The translations under genes and the position numbers were made by a program. Below, one piece after another: positions 18,359-27,832 of a stretch of 64,000 nucleotides of DNA; position 1 is the stretch's first letter, and each line of letters begins with the position of its first letter. Source of the stretch: Streptomyces sp. T12 (GTDB lineage Bacteria > Actinomycetota > Actinomycetes > Streptomycetales > Streptomycetaceae); NCBI RefSeq assembly GCF_028736035.1, contig NZ_CP117866.1, positions 1,240,001 through 1,304,000 of the forward strand. The letters run 5' to 3'. The notes below the pieces were generated by a model. The model saw only the letters and a program-made list of their open reading frames with translations. It searched no databases and was not told the DNA's origin.

Positions 18359-19579
18359 TCAGTCGAGCCGCACGTTCAGCCAGTGCATCGCGTCCAGCGC
18401 CAGACCCACGTTGGTGCCGTGCCGCTCGAGTGTCGTCGGGAGGAGCTTTTCGGCGCGGCGGACACGCTGCAGAACGGTGTTTCGATGCGTGTACAGCAGA
18501 CGAGCCGTCTGTGACGCGTTGTAGCGCTCCCGGATGAACACCCTCAGCGTCTGTCGCAGTTCGGCGGGGCCCGAGGCCAGGGGGCCGAGCGTCGTGTGGA
18601 CGAATTCCCGAAGCCGGGCGCTTTCCGCGGCCAGAAGGAGTACTGCGGAGACATCGTCGTAGAAGACGATCCGCTGCTCGCCGTGGTCGCGGACCAGACG
18701 CTGTGCTTCCAGTGCCCTGTGGTGGCTGCGTCTGAAGCCGTCCACCCCCTCGTCCCGCGGCCCGACGACGAGCCTCACGTCGGGGTGCTGTGCCGTGGCG
18801 GTTTCGAGGTCGTCCGGGGTGATGAGTGCCCGGGGCGTCGCCCACAGCCAGAGCGACGACGTGCTGGCGTGGACGAGAAGCTGATGCGCCGACTGGGTGA
18901 GTCGGCCGACGATGCTCGCGGCCTGCACGAGACGTGCGCGGTCCGCGAGTCGCGGCGGTGCGGAGACGATGACGCTCAGGTGGGACGCCGACAGCGGGTA
19001 TCCGAGGGCCTGCTCCAGGTGGTCCGTCGGCGCGGAGGAGCCGCCGAGTACGAGATTGACCAGTTCGAGTCGTCGAACCTGTGCGTCACCCGACAGGGCC
19101 GTGCGTTCCTCCTCGAGGAGTTCCAGCAGCGCGGCGGAGGTGTCCTCGACCCAGCGGGCGAGCGAACGGGAGACGTGGTCGAGAGCCGGCAGCAGGACCT
19201 CGGGATCGTCGTGCAGTGAGAAGGCCAGCCGCATCCAAAGGGACCACATCGCCTGCTCACCGGCGCGATATGCCGTGCGGAGGGTCTTCTCCGTACCCCA
19301 GCGGAACCCTTCCCTCGCGATGCCGACGACCTGACTGCTCAAGGTGGGTGCGACCCGCAGCCGGGGGTGCTCGTACATCGACCGCGTCCAGTGGAGCGCG
19401 TTCTCCCGGGTCGCCTCGCCGAGCGCCTCGACAATGGACGGATCGGCAGCGAACCGGCCGCCCGCGGCGTCTACGACCGCCGCGTACACCGGCATGAGAG
19501 TGCCCGGATCGGCGAGTATCGCTCTCGAGACGCCGCGAATGAGCTCCTCGGAGTCACCTCCGAGCGTGGTGGCAGTCAC
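18359..19579 (-). CDS. PucR/CdaR-type helix-turn-helix transcriptional regulator
   Basis: 406 residues from a GTG at 19579 (VTATTLGGDSEELIRGVSRA); the frame stays open upstream but without conserved sequence. The C-terminal PucR-type HTH is clear: ELRQTLRVFIRERYNASQTA, RLLYTHRNTVLQRVRRAEKL and LALDAMHWLNVRLD. The middle part (LARWVEDTSAALLELLEEER, then VRRLELVNLVLGG) fits the usual GGDEF-like/CdaR region of this family. Such proteins are mostly activators of catabolic genes. Neighbours are a SnoaL-like protein, a hydrolase and an amidohydrolase, so it may control that group. Confidence 0.9.
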   Translation of the reverse strand: MTATTLGGDSEELIRGVSRAILADPGTLMPVYAAVVDAAGGRFAADPSIVEALGEATRENALHWTRSMYEHPRLRVAPTLSSQVVGIAREGFRWGTEKTLRTAYRAGEQAMWSLWMRLAFSLHDDPEVLLPALDHVSRSLARWVEDTSAALLELLEEERTALSGDAQVRRLELVNLVLGGSSAPTDHLEQALGYPLSASHLSVIVSAPPRLADRARLVQAASIVGRLTQSAHQLLVHASTSSLWLWATPRALITPDDLETATAQHPDVRLVVGPRDEGVDGFRRSHHRALEAQRLVRDHGEQRIVFYDDVSAVLLLAAESARLREFVHTTLGPLASGPAELRQTLRVFIRERYNASQTARLLYTHRNTVLQRVRRAEKLLPTTLERHGTNVGLALDAMHWLNVRLD

Positions 19580-19884
19580 GGGTCCACTGTACTGACGTAT
19601 TCGAACCGCCCTGTTCGCTGCCGACCCTGTGCGCAGACCACCATTGAGCTCGCGACCCACGCCCGGTTCCGGTAGACAGCCCGGGCCTGATAATTCCCTT
19701 GCCAGGTCGGCATGGTCTCGCCCGTCATGCGCTTGGGGAGGTTGCCGGTCATGCGGTCCGCGTGTGGCGGCTTTACGCCTGCCGCTAGGGGAAGGAACCC
19801 CGCACATACCCGTGCCGTCGACTCAGTGGCTCACTCAACGATTCCCGCCACGACCGGCTACCCCGCTAAAAGCGATGACCTGCT
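19580..19884. other. Intergenic stretch, no gene seen
   Basis: 305 bases between the PucR-type regulator and the SnoaL-like gene, both minus strand. It should hold the regulator's promoter. No convincing protein or strong hairpin was found. Confidence 0.5.
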
Positions 19885-20328
19885 TTAGACGTGGACTCTC
19901 ATGGGGTCCCCTTGAGCGAAGACAACCTCGAGACGGGCCTGCGTCAATCGCCAGCCGTCCTCCGTTCGTCGGGCGGTGACGTGAAACTTGCCACCACCAT
20001 CCTCGTGCTTCATCAGCTCCGCCGCATTCGGGAGGTGATACGCGACGACGTAGGCCACGCCCCTTGCCTCGTCTCCATCTAGGTCGACGTAAATCTGCCC
20101 AATGTGGTGATACGTCACCTCATAGGCCGGCCCGATATTAGTTCCAGGGGTGTCGACAATCGCTTGCCGACCGCGCCGAATCTGCCCGCCGATCTCAAAC
20201 ACAGCATCGTCGGTGTACAGCGAATGCAATGCGTCGTAATTCGCTTCGTCGAGCGCTCGGTAATGCTCCTGAACAAGTTTTCGGACTTCCGACTCGTCAA
20301 TCAGGCGCTGCAAATCCATTTCGTTCAC
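19885..20328 (-). CDS. SnoaL-like / NTF2-fold protein
   Basis: 147 residues. The start is GTG at 20328, with GGGAGG 6 bases upstream. The sequence EVRKLVQEHYRALDEANYDA, LHSLYTDDAVFEIGG, EVTYHHIGQIYVDLDGDEAR and WRLTQARLEVVFAQGDPM follows the SnoaL_4-type cone fold seen in small isomerases/dehydratases and in the structural relatives of ring-hydroxylating dioxygenase beta subunits. Base composition is noticeably less GC-rich than neighbours, suggesting separate acquisition. No catalytic role can be assigned. Confidence 0.85.
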   Translation of the reverse strand: MNEMDLQRLIDESEVRKLVQEHYRALDEANYDALHSLYTDDAVFEIGGQIRRGRQAIVDTPGTNIGPAYEVTYHHIGQIYVDLDGDEARGVAYVVAYHLPNAAELMKHEDGGGKFHVTARRTEDGWRLTQARLEVVFAQGDPMRVHV

Positions 20329-20476
20329 CGATTGCCTCCCGTGTCACAAGGTGCCATCGCTCTTTGCCATGACCATACGTCCTGTTCAGGCTTGGCGGTA
20401 CTGTTTCCATTCTCACCAAGAGCGATCTTGACACCGCCGGGTCACCTGTGGACCCACCAATTCCCGCTGCTCAATT

Positions 20477-20790
20477 CTTGAGCGCATTGACGACGTTGCG
20501 CGCGTGCGCGGCCCAGCTGTGTGGAGAACTCGATTCCCTTGCGGGAGATGAGGTGCTGAATACCGAGCTCGCGCAGCCATCGGCGCAGGTAGCCATTGCC
20601 GTACCCCCGTCCGCGTAGAGCTTGGCGGGCCGTCTCCTGCACGGGCGGTCGCCCCCGACCGGGCGGAAACCAGCGGCGACTGCCGCCAAGTGCACCCTGC
20701 TGTGGCCGCGAAGACGAGCGTGGCCGACGCCTTGCGATGCCCGTACCGACGCCGACCGTCCGTCCGGTGCCATGCGCTTGCCACCGGACG
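20477..20790 (-). mobile_element. IS5-family transposase relic
   Basis: Minus-strand frames contain DGRSASVRASQGVGHARLRG, RRRPAKLYADGG and, one frame over, GYGNGYLRRWLRELGIQHLI then SRKGIEFSTQLGR. This is the DDE-domain order of IS5-type transposases (KLYADGGY...RRxLRxRGI...RKGIE). It is frameshifted and truncated at both ends; inverted repeats were not found. It separates the SnoaL-like gene from the hydrolase. Confidence 0.75.
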
Positions 20791-20881
20791 CCATTCAAAA
20801 CCGGCGGACGGGCTGCGGAGCGTGGCTACTTCGCCGCCCTGCGAAATCTGAGCCGGCCAGCGGCCAGGAGTCCAGATCACA

Positions 20882-20896
20882 AGTGCACAGTGCACT
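20882..20896. promoter_or_regulatory. Palindrome upstream of the alpha/beta hydrolase gene
   Basis: AGTGCAC-A-GTGCACT is a perfect 7-1-7 palindrome about 135 bases before the hydrolase start. It could be an operator; the factor is unknown. Confidence 0.4.
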
Positions 20897-21030
20897 GCTC
20901 GCCCTCTGGTCAGTGTGCGTTGCAACATTGAGTACCGACGCCTCCGCGATGAGGATGTGCCGTGACCCTCCTGGGTGGCTGGCGACCGTTGGGCGCAGGC
21001 TTGCCCGATCAACGGCGATAGGAGTTCGTG

Positions 21031-21963
21031 GTGGCTGACGCGGGGGTGTCCCGGCGGGATGTGCGGTTCAGGTCGGGCGAAGGTGAGTGTGGTGGGTGGC
21101 TCTTCCTGCCCGCCGGCGCGGCGAACGACTCGCCACTGCCGATCGTCCTCTTGGGTCACGGCCTGGCCGGACTCAAGAGTCAGCGGCTCGACTCGTTCGC
21201 GCAGCGGTTCGCCGAGCGGGGGTACGCGGCCCTTGCATTCGACTACCGTCACTTCGGCTCGAGTACCGGTGAGCCGCGGCAACTGGCCGATGTCGAAGAG
21301 CAGTTGGAGGACTGGCGCAGTGCTGTGGCGTATGCCCGGACTCTTGAGGGTATCGATCCGCGGCGGGTGATCCTGTGGGGGACGTCGTTTGCCGGTGGGC
21401 ATGTGATCACGACGGCCGCAGGCGATCCCGGCATCGCCGCAGCGATAGCCCAGTGCCCATTCTCCGACGGGCTGGCCGCCGCGAGGGCGATGCCGAAGAA
21501 GACGATCATTCGGCTCATGCGTGAGGCGCTCAAGGACCGGAAGGCGGCGAACCGGAATGAGCCGCCGGTGCGCGTTCCCATCGTGGGGCTTCCCGGTGAC
21601 TTGGCGGTGATGACCTCGCCGGACTCGGTGAGTGGATTGCGGGCGATCTTCGACGCGTCGGGCGAGCCGTTCGAGATCCCCGAGATTCCCGCCCGTTTCA
21701 TGTTCCAGGTGCCGGTCTATCGGCCCGGCCGTGGGGCGTCCGCGGTTAAGGCTCCTCTGCTCGTCTGTGTGTGCGAGCGGGACAAGGTGACGCCGGCGCG
21801 CCAGACAGAGCAACTCGCCTCCCGTGCGGCGCGAGGAGAAGTCAAACGTTACGACGCCAGCCACTTCGACATCTATGTGGGCGATTGGTTCGAGCGTGTC
21901 GTGGCCGATCAGATCGAGTTCCTCGAGCGGCACGTGCCCGTCGAGGCGACCGCCGTACGCTGA
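21031..21963 (+). CDS. Alpha/beta hydrolase
   Basis: 310 residues from the second of two adjacent GTG codons (GGAG is 6 bases upstream; starting at 21028 adds one residue). The nucleophile Ser is in ILWGTSFAGGHV (GxSxxGG), the oxyanion region is LLGHGLAGLKSQRLD, and the acid/base residues are probably VCERDKVTP and DASHFDIY. The insert AKKTIIRLMREALKDRKAAN resembles the lid of dienelactone-hydrolase/X-Pro-peptidase-like hydrolases. The amidohydrolase starts 17 bases after its stop, so the two are probably cotranscribed and act on one substrate. Confidence 0.88.
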   Translation: MADAGVSRRDVRFRSGEGECGGWLFLPAGAANDSPLPIVLLGHGLAGLKSQRLDSFAQRFAERGYAALAFDYRHFGSSTGEPRQLADVEEQLEDWRSAVAYARTLEGIDPRRVILWGTSFAGGHVITTAAGDPGIAAAIAQCPFSDGLAAARAMPKKTIIRLMREALKDRKAANRNEPPVRVPIVGLPGDLAVMTSPDSVSGLRAIFDASGEPFEIPEIPARFMFQVPVYRPGRGASAVKAPLLVCVCERDKVTPARQTEQLASRAARGEVKRYDASHFDIYVGDWFERVVADQIEFLERHVPVEATAVR

Positions 21964-21980
21964 GCGAGCAGGAGCCAGAC

Positions 21981-23363
21981 ATGGAACCCTCGAGCACCCG
22001 TGTCGGTGAGGTGCTCGCCGCGCGCGCTGATGACCCGCAGCGTTCGGCGATCCTGCGCAATGCCGAAGTCGTGACGATGGATCCGGACCGGCCGCGGTCG
22101 GAACGGTCGGACGTGTTCATCCGGGGAAGCCGGATCGAGGCCGTCGGAGCGGATCTCGGCCACCTCGCCGATAAGAACACCGTCGTCGTGGATCTCCCCG
22201 AGCACATCGTCGTCCCCGGATTCATCGACTGCCACGTTCACGCTTGGGAGGGGGTCTTTCGGGGTGCCGTGCCGGATGCGAGCTTCCCCGACTACATGGC
22301 TTTCGCGCACATGGCGTGCGCCCCGCTGATGACTCCGGACGAGATGTGCGTCGGGCAGCAACTCACCGCCGTCCAGGCCATCAACGCCGGCGTGACAACG
22401 ATCGTCGACAACAGTCACAACACGAAGTCCGTGGAGCACGCGCTCGCCGCCATGGACGGTCTCCGGTCGACGGGCATTCGGGCGGTCTTCGCCGCCGGGG
22501 CACCGGCCGTCGACACGGATCCGGAGAAGTTCCTGCGCACCTTCTCGGAACTGCGATCGGCATACCCGGACGACGACGAACTGCTGACCCTCCGCTTGTT
22601 CAGCCCGATGCCCTCGCGTGGAGTCTTCGAGTTCGCGCGAGCGACCGGTGTGGGCGTCTCAGCCGAGCTGGTCCTCGGAGTTCCCGTCCCCCAACTCGGG
22701 TTGCCTCCGGCCATAGGCGACTTCTTCGGTGAGGGCCTGATCGGAGCCGACGACACGTTCAACCACTGCATCGGCGTGAGCGCGCGCCAGTGGTCGGAGT
22801 TGCGAGACGTGGGCGCGGGCGTGAACGTCACTCCGCGATCCGACCCTCACTTCGGCATCGGCCCCGCGTTCCCGGCCGTGCTCCAGGCGCAGGCGAGCGG
22901 CGCTGTCTTCGGTATCAGCTCGGACAACGAGGTCTGCTACGGACTGGACTTCTTCACCGAGATGCGGACGCTGCTGACACTCCAGCGCAGTGCCGCGTTC
23001 GCCCGACTGAACTCCTCCTCGGGCGAGCAGGTGATCAGCCCGTTCGGCACACTCGACACGCTCCGGGCCGCCACGTCCGGGGGCGCGCCGAGCGCCGGCA
23101 TGCCCGGTCGGCTCGGAATGCTCAAGGCGGGCCTACCTGCCGACCTCATCGCCGTCAACACCGGGCGGTTGCACCTGCGCCCTCGTGGCGACGCCGTCGG
23201 CACCGTCGTCAACTTCTGCACGAACAGCGACGTCGACGTCGTCTTCGTCAACGGCACGCTCCGGAAATGGGGCGAGGAAATCATCGGCACCGATGTCGCC
23301 CGGACGATCGCGGAGGCAGAGCGGTGCCGGGAGCGTGTTCTCGGCGCAGTGAACTCTGCTTGA
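21981..23363 (+). CDS. Amidohydrolase (TRZ/ATZ, cytosine-deaminase-like)
   Basis: 460 residues; GCAGGAG precedes the ATG. Metal-dependent hydrolase fold: LRNAEVVTMDPDRP (N-terminal beta sandwich), PGFIDCHVHAWEGVF (HxH metal ligands), DTFNHCIGVS (a later His) and FGISSDNEVCYG (Asp). The C-terminus closes with LGMLKAGLPADLIAVNTGRL and VDVVFVNGTLRKWG, usual for TRZ/ATZ-type enzymes that remove amino, chloro or amide groups from rings. The substrate is unknown. It pairs with the preceding hydrolase. Confidence 0.9.
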   Translation: MEPSSTRVGEVLAARADDPQRSAILRNAEVVTMDPDRPRSERSDVFIRGSRIEAVGADLGHLADKNTVVVDLPEHIVVPGFIDCHVHAWEGVFRGAVPDASFPDYMAFAHMACAPLMTPDEMCVGQQLTAVQAINAGVTTIVDNSHNTKSVEHALAAMDGLRSTGIRAVFAAGAPAVDTDPEKFLRTFSELRSAYPDDDELLTLRLFSPMPSRGVFEFARATGVGVSAELVLGVPVPQLGLPPAIGDFFGEGLIGADDTFNHCIGVSARQWSELRDVGAGVNVTPRSDPHFGIGPAFPAVLQAQASGAVFGISSDNEVCYGLDFFTEMRTLLTLQRSAAFARLNSSSGEQVISPFGTLDTLRAATSGGAPSAGMPGRLGMLKAGLPADLIAVNTGRLHLRPRGDAVGTVVNFCTNSDVDVVFVNGTLRKWGEEIIGTDVARTIAEAERCRERVLGAVNSA

Positions 23364-23476
23364 CCGACCGCTGGGCGTGGGTACACCGGGGTACAGCGGG
23401 CACGCGCCGGGCTTGCTCGCGCTCGGTCTCGAGGTGCGCCTCGGTGGCGAGTGACCGTGAGGGCGGGGCCTCGGCC

Positions 23477-24103
23477 TCATGCCGATGGCGGGACCACCCC
23501 GCCCTTCATGACGGTCGGACCGAACTGGCGGACCTGAGGGAGGGTGGTGACCACGTGGGCCACGACGCGTTCACTGAGGCAGATATGGCGATGGGGTACG
23601 TCACCGGGGAAGCGGACGAAGTCGCCGGCGGCCAGGTCCACCGCCTCGTTGAGCGGACCTGTGCGGAGCTTTCCGGTGATCACGTAGAGGTGATGCAGGG
23701 TGCCTGCGCTGTGCGCGGGGATCGGCTCGGGGGCCCGGTCGCCCCGTTCCAGACGCAGGACGAGTGTGCGTACGTAGCCGGAGCCGTAGGTCTCGTCCAG
23801 GAGGCGCTCGGTCCAGTTCTCCGCTTGGGACCACTCGCCCTCGCTCTGCCGCTGGACGTAGACCGGAGTGCCCCACTCCGTCAGCAGGCGGCGCGCGGGC
23901 ACGTCCAGCGCGGCCCCCAGCAGCGACAGGGTCTCCACGGTGGGATTGCCCACGCCCTGTTCGATCTTGGAGAGCGTCTGTTTCGACAGCCCCGACCGGC
24001 GGGCCAGCTCGCCGAGGGACATCGCCCGCTCCAGCCGGAAGCGGCGCACGTTGCGGGCTACGAGCTCGTTCTCCCGGGCGAGGGTGTCACTTTTAATGTG
24101 CAT
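23477..24103 (-). CDS. XRE-type regulator with C-terminal cupin
   Basis: 208 residues from ATG at 24103. N-terminal HTH_3: LVARNVRRFRLERAMSLGEL, ARRSGLSKQTLSKIEQGVGN, PTVETLSLLGAAL. C-terminal cupin: LHHLYVITGKLRTGP, DLAAGDFVRFPGDVPHRHIC. This architecture is usual for ligand-sensing repressors of small catabolic or amine pathways. Codons 2-7 overlap the left arm of a 16-bp inverted repeat whose right arm lies before the divergent IclR gene, which suggests autoregulation. Upstream ATGs at 24136 and 24158 are possible but less conserved. Confidence 0.88.
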   Translation of the reverse strand: MHIKSDTLARENELVARNVRRFRLERAMSLGELARRSGLSKQTLSKIEQGVGNPTVETLSLLGAALDVPARRLLTEWGTPVYVQRQSEGEWSQAENWTERLLDETYGSGYVRTLVLRLERGDRAPEPIPAHSAGTLHHLYVITGKLRTGPLNEAVDLAAGDFVRFPGDVPHRHICLSERVVAHVVTTLPQVRQFGPTVMKGGVVPPSA

Positions 24104-24184
24104 GTCGTCATTATTGACGAACAGGAGACGGGCTCGCATCCTTGTCACGTAAAGCATGACAGTTGGTGCATTAAAAGTGACACC
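24083..24184. promoter_or_regulatory. 16-bp perfect inverted repeat between XRE-cupin and IclR genes
   Basis: GGTGTCACTTTTAATG (24083-24098) recurs as its exact reverse complement at 24169-24184, centres 86 bp apart. One arm overlaps the start of the XRE-cupin gene and the other ends 26 bp before the IclR start. The A/T-rich core stands out in GC-rich DNA. This is most simply a pair of operator copies bound by one of the two flanking regulators, possibly with looping. No experiment is implied. Confidence 0.7.
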
Positions 24185-24210
24185 ACTCCTCGAAGCCGAG
24201 GTGAACAACC

Positions 24211-24996
24211 ATGACCGCAACCGTCACCGGTTCCGCGCGTGACGACCGAGCCGCCGTCGACAAGGCCATCAGCCTCCTCGTCGCCCTCGGGGACAGGTCC
24301 AGCGGGGAATCCGGCGTCAGCGCACTCGCTCGGCGTGCTCAGATGAGCAAGTCGACCGCGTACCGCGTCCTCGGCATGCTGGAGCGCAACGGTGTGGTGG
24401 AGCGCGTCGGGACCGACTACCGGCTCGGTGAGCGCCTGCACCATCTGGGAAAGGCCGTCTACGCGCCCGGCTCCGAGAGCATCCGCGACATGCTGCTGCC
24501 CTACCTTGCCGACCTGTACGAGGCGAGCCGGGAGACGGTGCACCTGGCGGTCCTGGACGGCCCGCACGTGGTGTATCTCGCCAAGCTCTACGGTCACCGG
24601 CCCGCGCCCGTGCCGTCCCGCATCGGTGGCCGGCTGCCGGCCTACGCGACGGCGGTCGGCAAGGTCCTGCTCGCCTACGACTACGAGGCAGCGGAGCGGG
24701 TGTTGTCGCAGCCTCTGCGTTCCTACAGCGCGAGCACGATCACCGATCCCGACGAGTTGTCCGCCGAGCTGGACGACATTCGCCGTAGCGGCGTCGCCTT
24801 CGACAACGAGGAGTACCAGCCCGGACTGGCCTGCGTGGCGGTGCCGGTGCTGAACCGCGCCGGGCGGGCGGTCGCGGCCCTTTCGGTCGCCGGTCGGCTC
24901 GGCCAGATCGACACGCGACGGCTGAGCGTCCACGCCCGACGGGTCGCCGCCGCCGCCTCGCAGGCAGCGGCGAAGGGGCTGGCCCGTACCGCATGA
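24211..24996 (+). CDS. IclR-family transcriptional regulator
   Basis: 261 residues, GAGGTG upstream of ATG. N-terminal winged helix: VDKAISLLVALGDRSSGESG, VSALARRAQMSKSTAYRVLG, MLERNGVVERV. C-terminal effector domain: ETVHLAVLDGPHVVYLAKLY, LPAYATAVGKVLLAY, SGVAFDNEEYQPGLACVAVP. It sits beside the mhp-type operon exactly where MhpR-like regulators are found, so it is the first candidate for control of the two aromatic operons. It converges on mhpE across a shared hairpin. Confidence 0.93.
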   Translation: MTATVTGSARDDRAAVDKAISLLVALGDRSSGESGVSALARRAQMSKSTAYRVLGMLERNGVVERVGTDYRLGERLHHLGKAVYAPGSESIRDMLLPYLADLYEASRETVHLAVLDGPHVVYLAKLYGHRPAPVPSRIGGRLPAYATAVGKVLLAYDYEAAERVLSQPLRSYSASTITDPDELSAELDDIRRSGVAFDNEEYQPGLACVAVPVLNRAGRAVAALSVAGRLGQIDTRRLSVHARRVAAAASQAAAKGLARTA

Positions 24997-25007
24997 CCCG
25001 TACCGCA

Positions 25008-25041
25008 GGAGGGGTGCCACCGCACGCGGTGGCACCCCTCC
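25008..25041. terminator. Bidirectional hairpin terminator
   Basis: A perfect 14-bp stem, GGAGGGGTGCCACC (25008-25021) with its complement at 25028-25041, has a 6-base loop. It lies in the 63-bp gap between the convergent IclR and aldolase genes and can serve both. Confidence 0.88.
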
Positions 25042-25059
25042 GTCGCGACCAGTTACCGG

Positions 25060-26082
25060 TCAGAACACCGCCGGAGCGGCCCGCAGCAGATCCAGCGCGA
25101 TGTCGACGATCATGTCCTCCTGCCCGCCGACCAGCCCGCGCCTGCCCACTTCCAGCAGGATGCTGCGTACGTCGATGCCGTACTGCCGGGAGGCCGCCTC
25201 GGCGTGCCGGAGGAAGCTGGAGTAGACGCCGGCGAAGCCCAGGGTGAGCGTCTCGCGGTCGACCTGGACCGGACGGTCCTGCAGCGGTCGTACGAGATCG
25301 TCCGCCGCGTCCTGCAGGGCGAACAGGTCGCAGCCGTGCTTCCACTCGTTGAGGGCGGCGACGGCAACGAACGGTTCGATCGGGCAGTTGCCCGCCCCCG
25401 CGCCGTGCCCGGCGAGGGACGCGTCCACCCTGGTGACCCCCTCCTCGACGGCGACGACCGAGTTGGCCACTGCCAGGGAGAGGTTCTGGTGGGCGTGGAT
25501 GCCAATCTGGGTCTCCGGCCGCAGCGCGTCGCGGTAGGCGCGGACGCGTTCACGGACCCCGTCCATGGTGAGGCGGCCTCCGGAGTCGGTGACGTACACG
25601 CAGTGGGCGCCGTAGGACTCCATCAGCCGTGCCTGCTCGGCCAGTTCCGGGGCCGGGGCCATGTGGCTGAGCATGAGGAAGCCGGAGACGTCCATGCCGA
25701 GGTCGCGGGCCGTGGCGATGTGCTGGGCGGAGACGTCGGCCTCGGTGCAGTGGGTGGCGATGCGGACCGAGCGGACACCGAGCGCGTAGGCCTGCTTCAG
25801 TTCGGCGATGGTGCCGATGCCGGGGAGCAGGAGCGTGGTGAGCGTGGCCCGTTCGAGGACCGAGGCGGCTGCTTCGATCCATTCCCAGTCCGTGTGGCTG
25901 CCGGCGCCGTAGTTGAGGGAGCCGCCGGCCAGGCCGTCGCCGTGGGCGACCTCGATGGCGTCCACGCCGGCTGCGTCCAGGGCGGCGACGATGCGCTGGA
26001 CGTCGGCGGGGGCGATGCGGTGCCGTACGGCGTGCATGCCGTCCCGCAGGGTGACGTCCTGGATGTAGAGGCTGGTGGTCAT
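25060..26082 (-). CDS. mhpE: 4-hydroxy-2-oxovalerate aldolase
   Basis: 340 residues. It cleaves 4-hydroxy-2-oxovalerate to pyruvate and acetaldehyde. DmpG/BphI-type motifs are present: [17 protein letters not shown] (catalytic Arg-Asp and His), [40 protein letters not shown], and the metal-binding HxH in [16 protein letters not shown]. The start overlaps the stop of mhpF by four bases (ATGA), which fits the known channelling complex of aldolase and acylating aldehyde dehydrogenase. Last gene of the minus-strand operon, followed by a hairpin. Confidence 0.95.
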   Translation of the reverse strand: MTTSLYIQDVTLRDGMHAVRHRIAPADVQRIVAALDAAGVDAIEVAHGDGLAGGSLNYGAGSHTDWEWIEAAASVLERATLTTLLLPGIGTIAELKQAYALGVRSVRIATHCTEADVSAQHIATARDLGMDVSGFLMLSHMAPAPELAEQARLMESYGAHCVYVTDSGGRLTMDGVRERVRAYRDALRPETQIGIHAHQNLSLAVANSVVAVEEGVTRVDASLAGHGAGAGNCPIEPFVAVAALNEWKHGCDLFALQDAADDLVRPLQDRPVQVDRETLTLGFAGVYSSFLRHAEAASRQYGIDVRSILLEVGRRGLVGGQEDMIVDIALDLLRAAPAVF

Positions 26083-27032
26083 GCGGATGCCCCCTGTCGT
26101 GCGTGCCGGGCGATGCGCTCGGCGGTGCGCAGGGCTGCCGAGGTCATGATGTCGAGGTTGCCCGCGTAGGCGGGGAGGTAGTGGGCGGCGCCCTCGACCT
26201 CCAGGAAGACCGAGACCTTGGTCGTCACCCGCGGCGCTTCGGCGGGCAGGAGGGTGTGGACCGGTTCGTCGGCCGGTACGGGCGTGAACTGGAGGTCCTG
26301 CTTGAGCCGGTAGCCGGGGACGTACTGGGCGACCTCGTCCACCATGGCGGTCACGGAGGCGCGGATGGCGTCGTGATCGGCGTCGCCGATGAGGCAGAAC
26401 ACCGTGTCCCGCATGATCAGCGGGGGCTCGGCGGGGTTGAGGACGATGATCGCCTTGCCACGCGTGGCACCGCCGACGGTCTCGATCGCCGCGGAGGTGG
26501 TCTCGGTGAACTCGTCGATGTTGGCGCGGGTACCGGGCCCGGCCGACTTCGACGCGATGGAGGCGACGATCTCCGCGTACGGGACGGGGGTCGTACGTGC
26601 GACGGCGTGGACGATCGGAATGGTGGCTTGCCCGCCGCAGGTGACCATGTTGACGTCGGCGGCGTCCAGGTTGTCGTCGAGGTTGACCGCCGGGACGACG
26701 AAGGGGCCGACAGCCGCTGGAGTGAGGTCGACGAGCCGCTTGCCGAAGGGGGCGAGCCGGTCCGCGTTGGCGATGTGGGCCTTGGCCGAGGTGGCGTCGA
26801 AGACGATGTCGATCTCGTCGAAGCCGTCCATCCGGATCAGGCCGTCGACGCCTTCATGGGTGGTGGGCACCTTCAGACGGCGGGCCCGGGCGAGTCCGTC
26901 GGAGGCCGGGTCGATGCCGACCATCGCTGCCATCTCCAGTGTCTCCGAGAGACGGAGCACCTTGATCATCAGGTCGGTGCCGATGTTGCCGGAACCGATC
27001 ACGGCCACTTTCGTCTTCTTCAGGGCGGTCAT
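26079..27032 (-). CDS. mhpF: Acetaldehyde dehydrogenase (acylating)
   Basis: 317 residues from the ATG inside the ATGA overlap with the hydratase gene. It converts acetaldehyde, NAD and CoA to acetyl-CoA. Motifs: [20 protein letters not shown] (NAD binding), [26 protein letters not shown], and the catalytic Cys in [40 protein letters not shown] is typical of MhpF/BphJ/DmpF. Its gene pair with the aldolase is translationally coupled on both sides. Confidence 0.96.
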   Translation of the reverse strand: MTALKKTKVAVIGSGNIGTDLMIKVLRLSETLEMAAMVGIDPASDGLARARRLKVPTTHEGVDGLIRMDGFDEIDIVFDATSAKAHIANADRLAPFGKRLVDLTPAAVGPFVVPAVNLDDNLDAADVNMVTCGGQATIPIVHAVARTTPVPYAEIVASIASKSAGPGTRANIDEFTETTSAAIETVGGATRGKAIIVLNPAEPPLIMRDTVFCLIGDADHDAIRASVTAMVDEVAQYVPGYRLKQDLQFTPVPADEPVHTLLPAEAPRVTTKVSVFLEVEGAAHYLPAYAGNLDIMTSAALRTAERIARHARQGASA

Positions 27033-27832
27033 GACGGCTCCTTGTCGGTGAACGCGGCGGTGACGGTGCCCAGGGTGGAGATCTCCGCGCGGACGGTGAC
27101 GCCTGGGGCGACGCTGACCATGGGGCCGAGCGCGCCGGAGAGGACGACCTGGCCGGCCCGCAACGGGTCGCCGTAGGCGCGCGCCGTACGGGCCAGCCAC
27201 AGCAGGGCGTTCAGGGGATCGCCGAGACACGCGGTGCCGGTGCCCTCGGAGACGAGGACATCGTCCACGTACATCCGCATGGTCGCCTCACGGGGCTCGA
27301 ACGCCTTGAGCGGGAGACGGGACTCGCCTAGGACGTACAGGCCGCTGGAGGCGTTGTCGGCGACCGTGTCCGTGATGGTGATGTCCCAGTCGGCGACGCG
27401 GCTGTCCACGATCTCCAGGGCGGGCATCGCGTAGGCGACCGCGGCGCGGACGGCGGCCAGGTCGAGATCGTCCCCGTCCAGGTCGGTGGCGAGGAGGAAG
27501 GCGATCTCCGCCTCGACTTTCGGCTGGAGCAGCCGTGTGGTGGGCACTTCGGCGAGGGCGGAGACGTCCATGTCGGAGAACAGGACGCCGAAGTCCGGCT
27601 GGTCGACGCCGAGTTGCTTCTGCACGGCCGGCGAGGTCAGGCCGATCTTCCGGCCGGTGCGGACGGCCCCGTCGGCCAGTCGGCGGGCGGTGAGACGGCG
27701 TTGGACCTCGTAGGCGGTGTCGACGTCGACGGCGCCCAGCAGATCGCGGACCGGGGCGCAGGGTTCCCGCTCGACCGCTGCGGTCGTCAGCCTGTCCGTC
27801 GCGAGGGTGATGGCTCGTTCGCGTTCGGTCAT
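27029..27832 (-). CDS. mhpD: 2-keto-4-pentenoate hydratase
   Basis: 267 residues from ATG at 27832 (ATGA overlap with mhpB). It hydrates 2-hydroxypenta-2,4-dienoate to 4-hydroxy-2-oxovalerate. Family features: [65 protein letters not shown] (metal-binding Glu pair) and [12 protein letters not shown]. Order and overlaps place it between extradiol dioxygenase and acetaldehyde dehydrogenase, as in mhp-type operons. Confidence 0.94.
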   Translation of the reverse strand: MTERERAITLATDRLTTAAVEREPCAPVRDLLGAVDVDTAYEVQRRLTARRLADGAVRTGRKIGLTSPAVQKQLGVDQPDFGVLFSDMDVSALAEVPTTRLLQPKVEAEIAFLLATDLDGDDLDLAAVRAAVAYAMPALEIVDSRVADWDITITDTVADNASSGLYVLGESRLPLKAFEPREATMRMYVDDVLVSEGTGTACLGDPLNALLWLARTARAYGDPLRAGQVVLSGALGPMVSVAPGVTVRAEISTLGTVTAAFTDKEPS

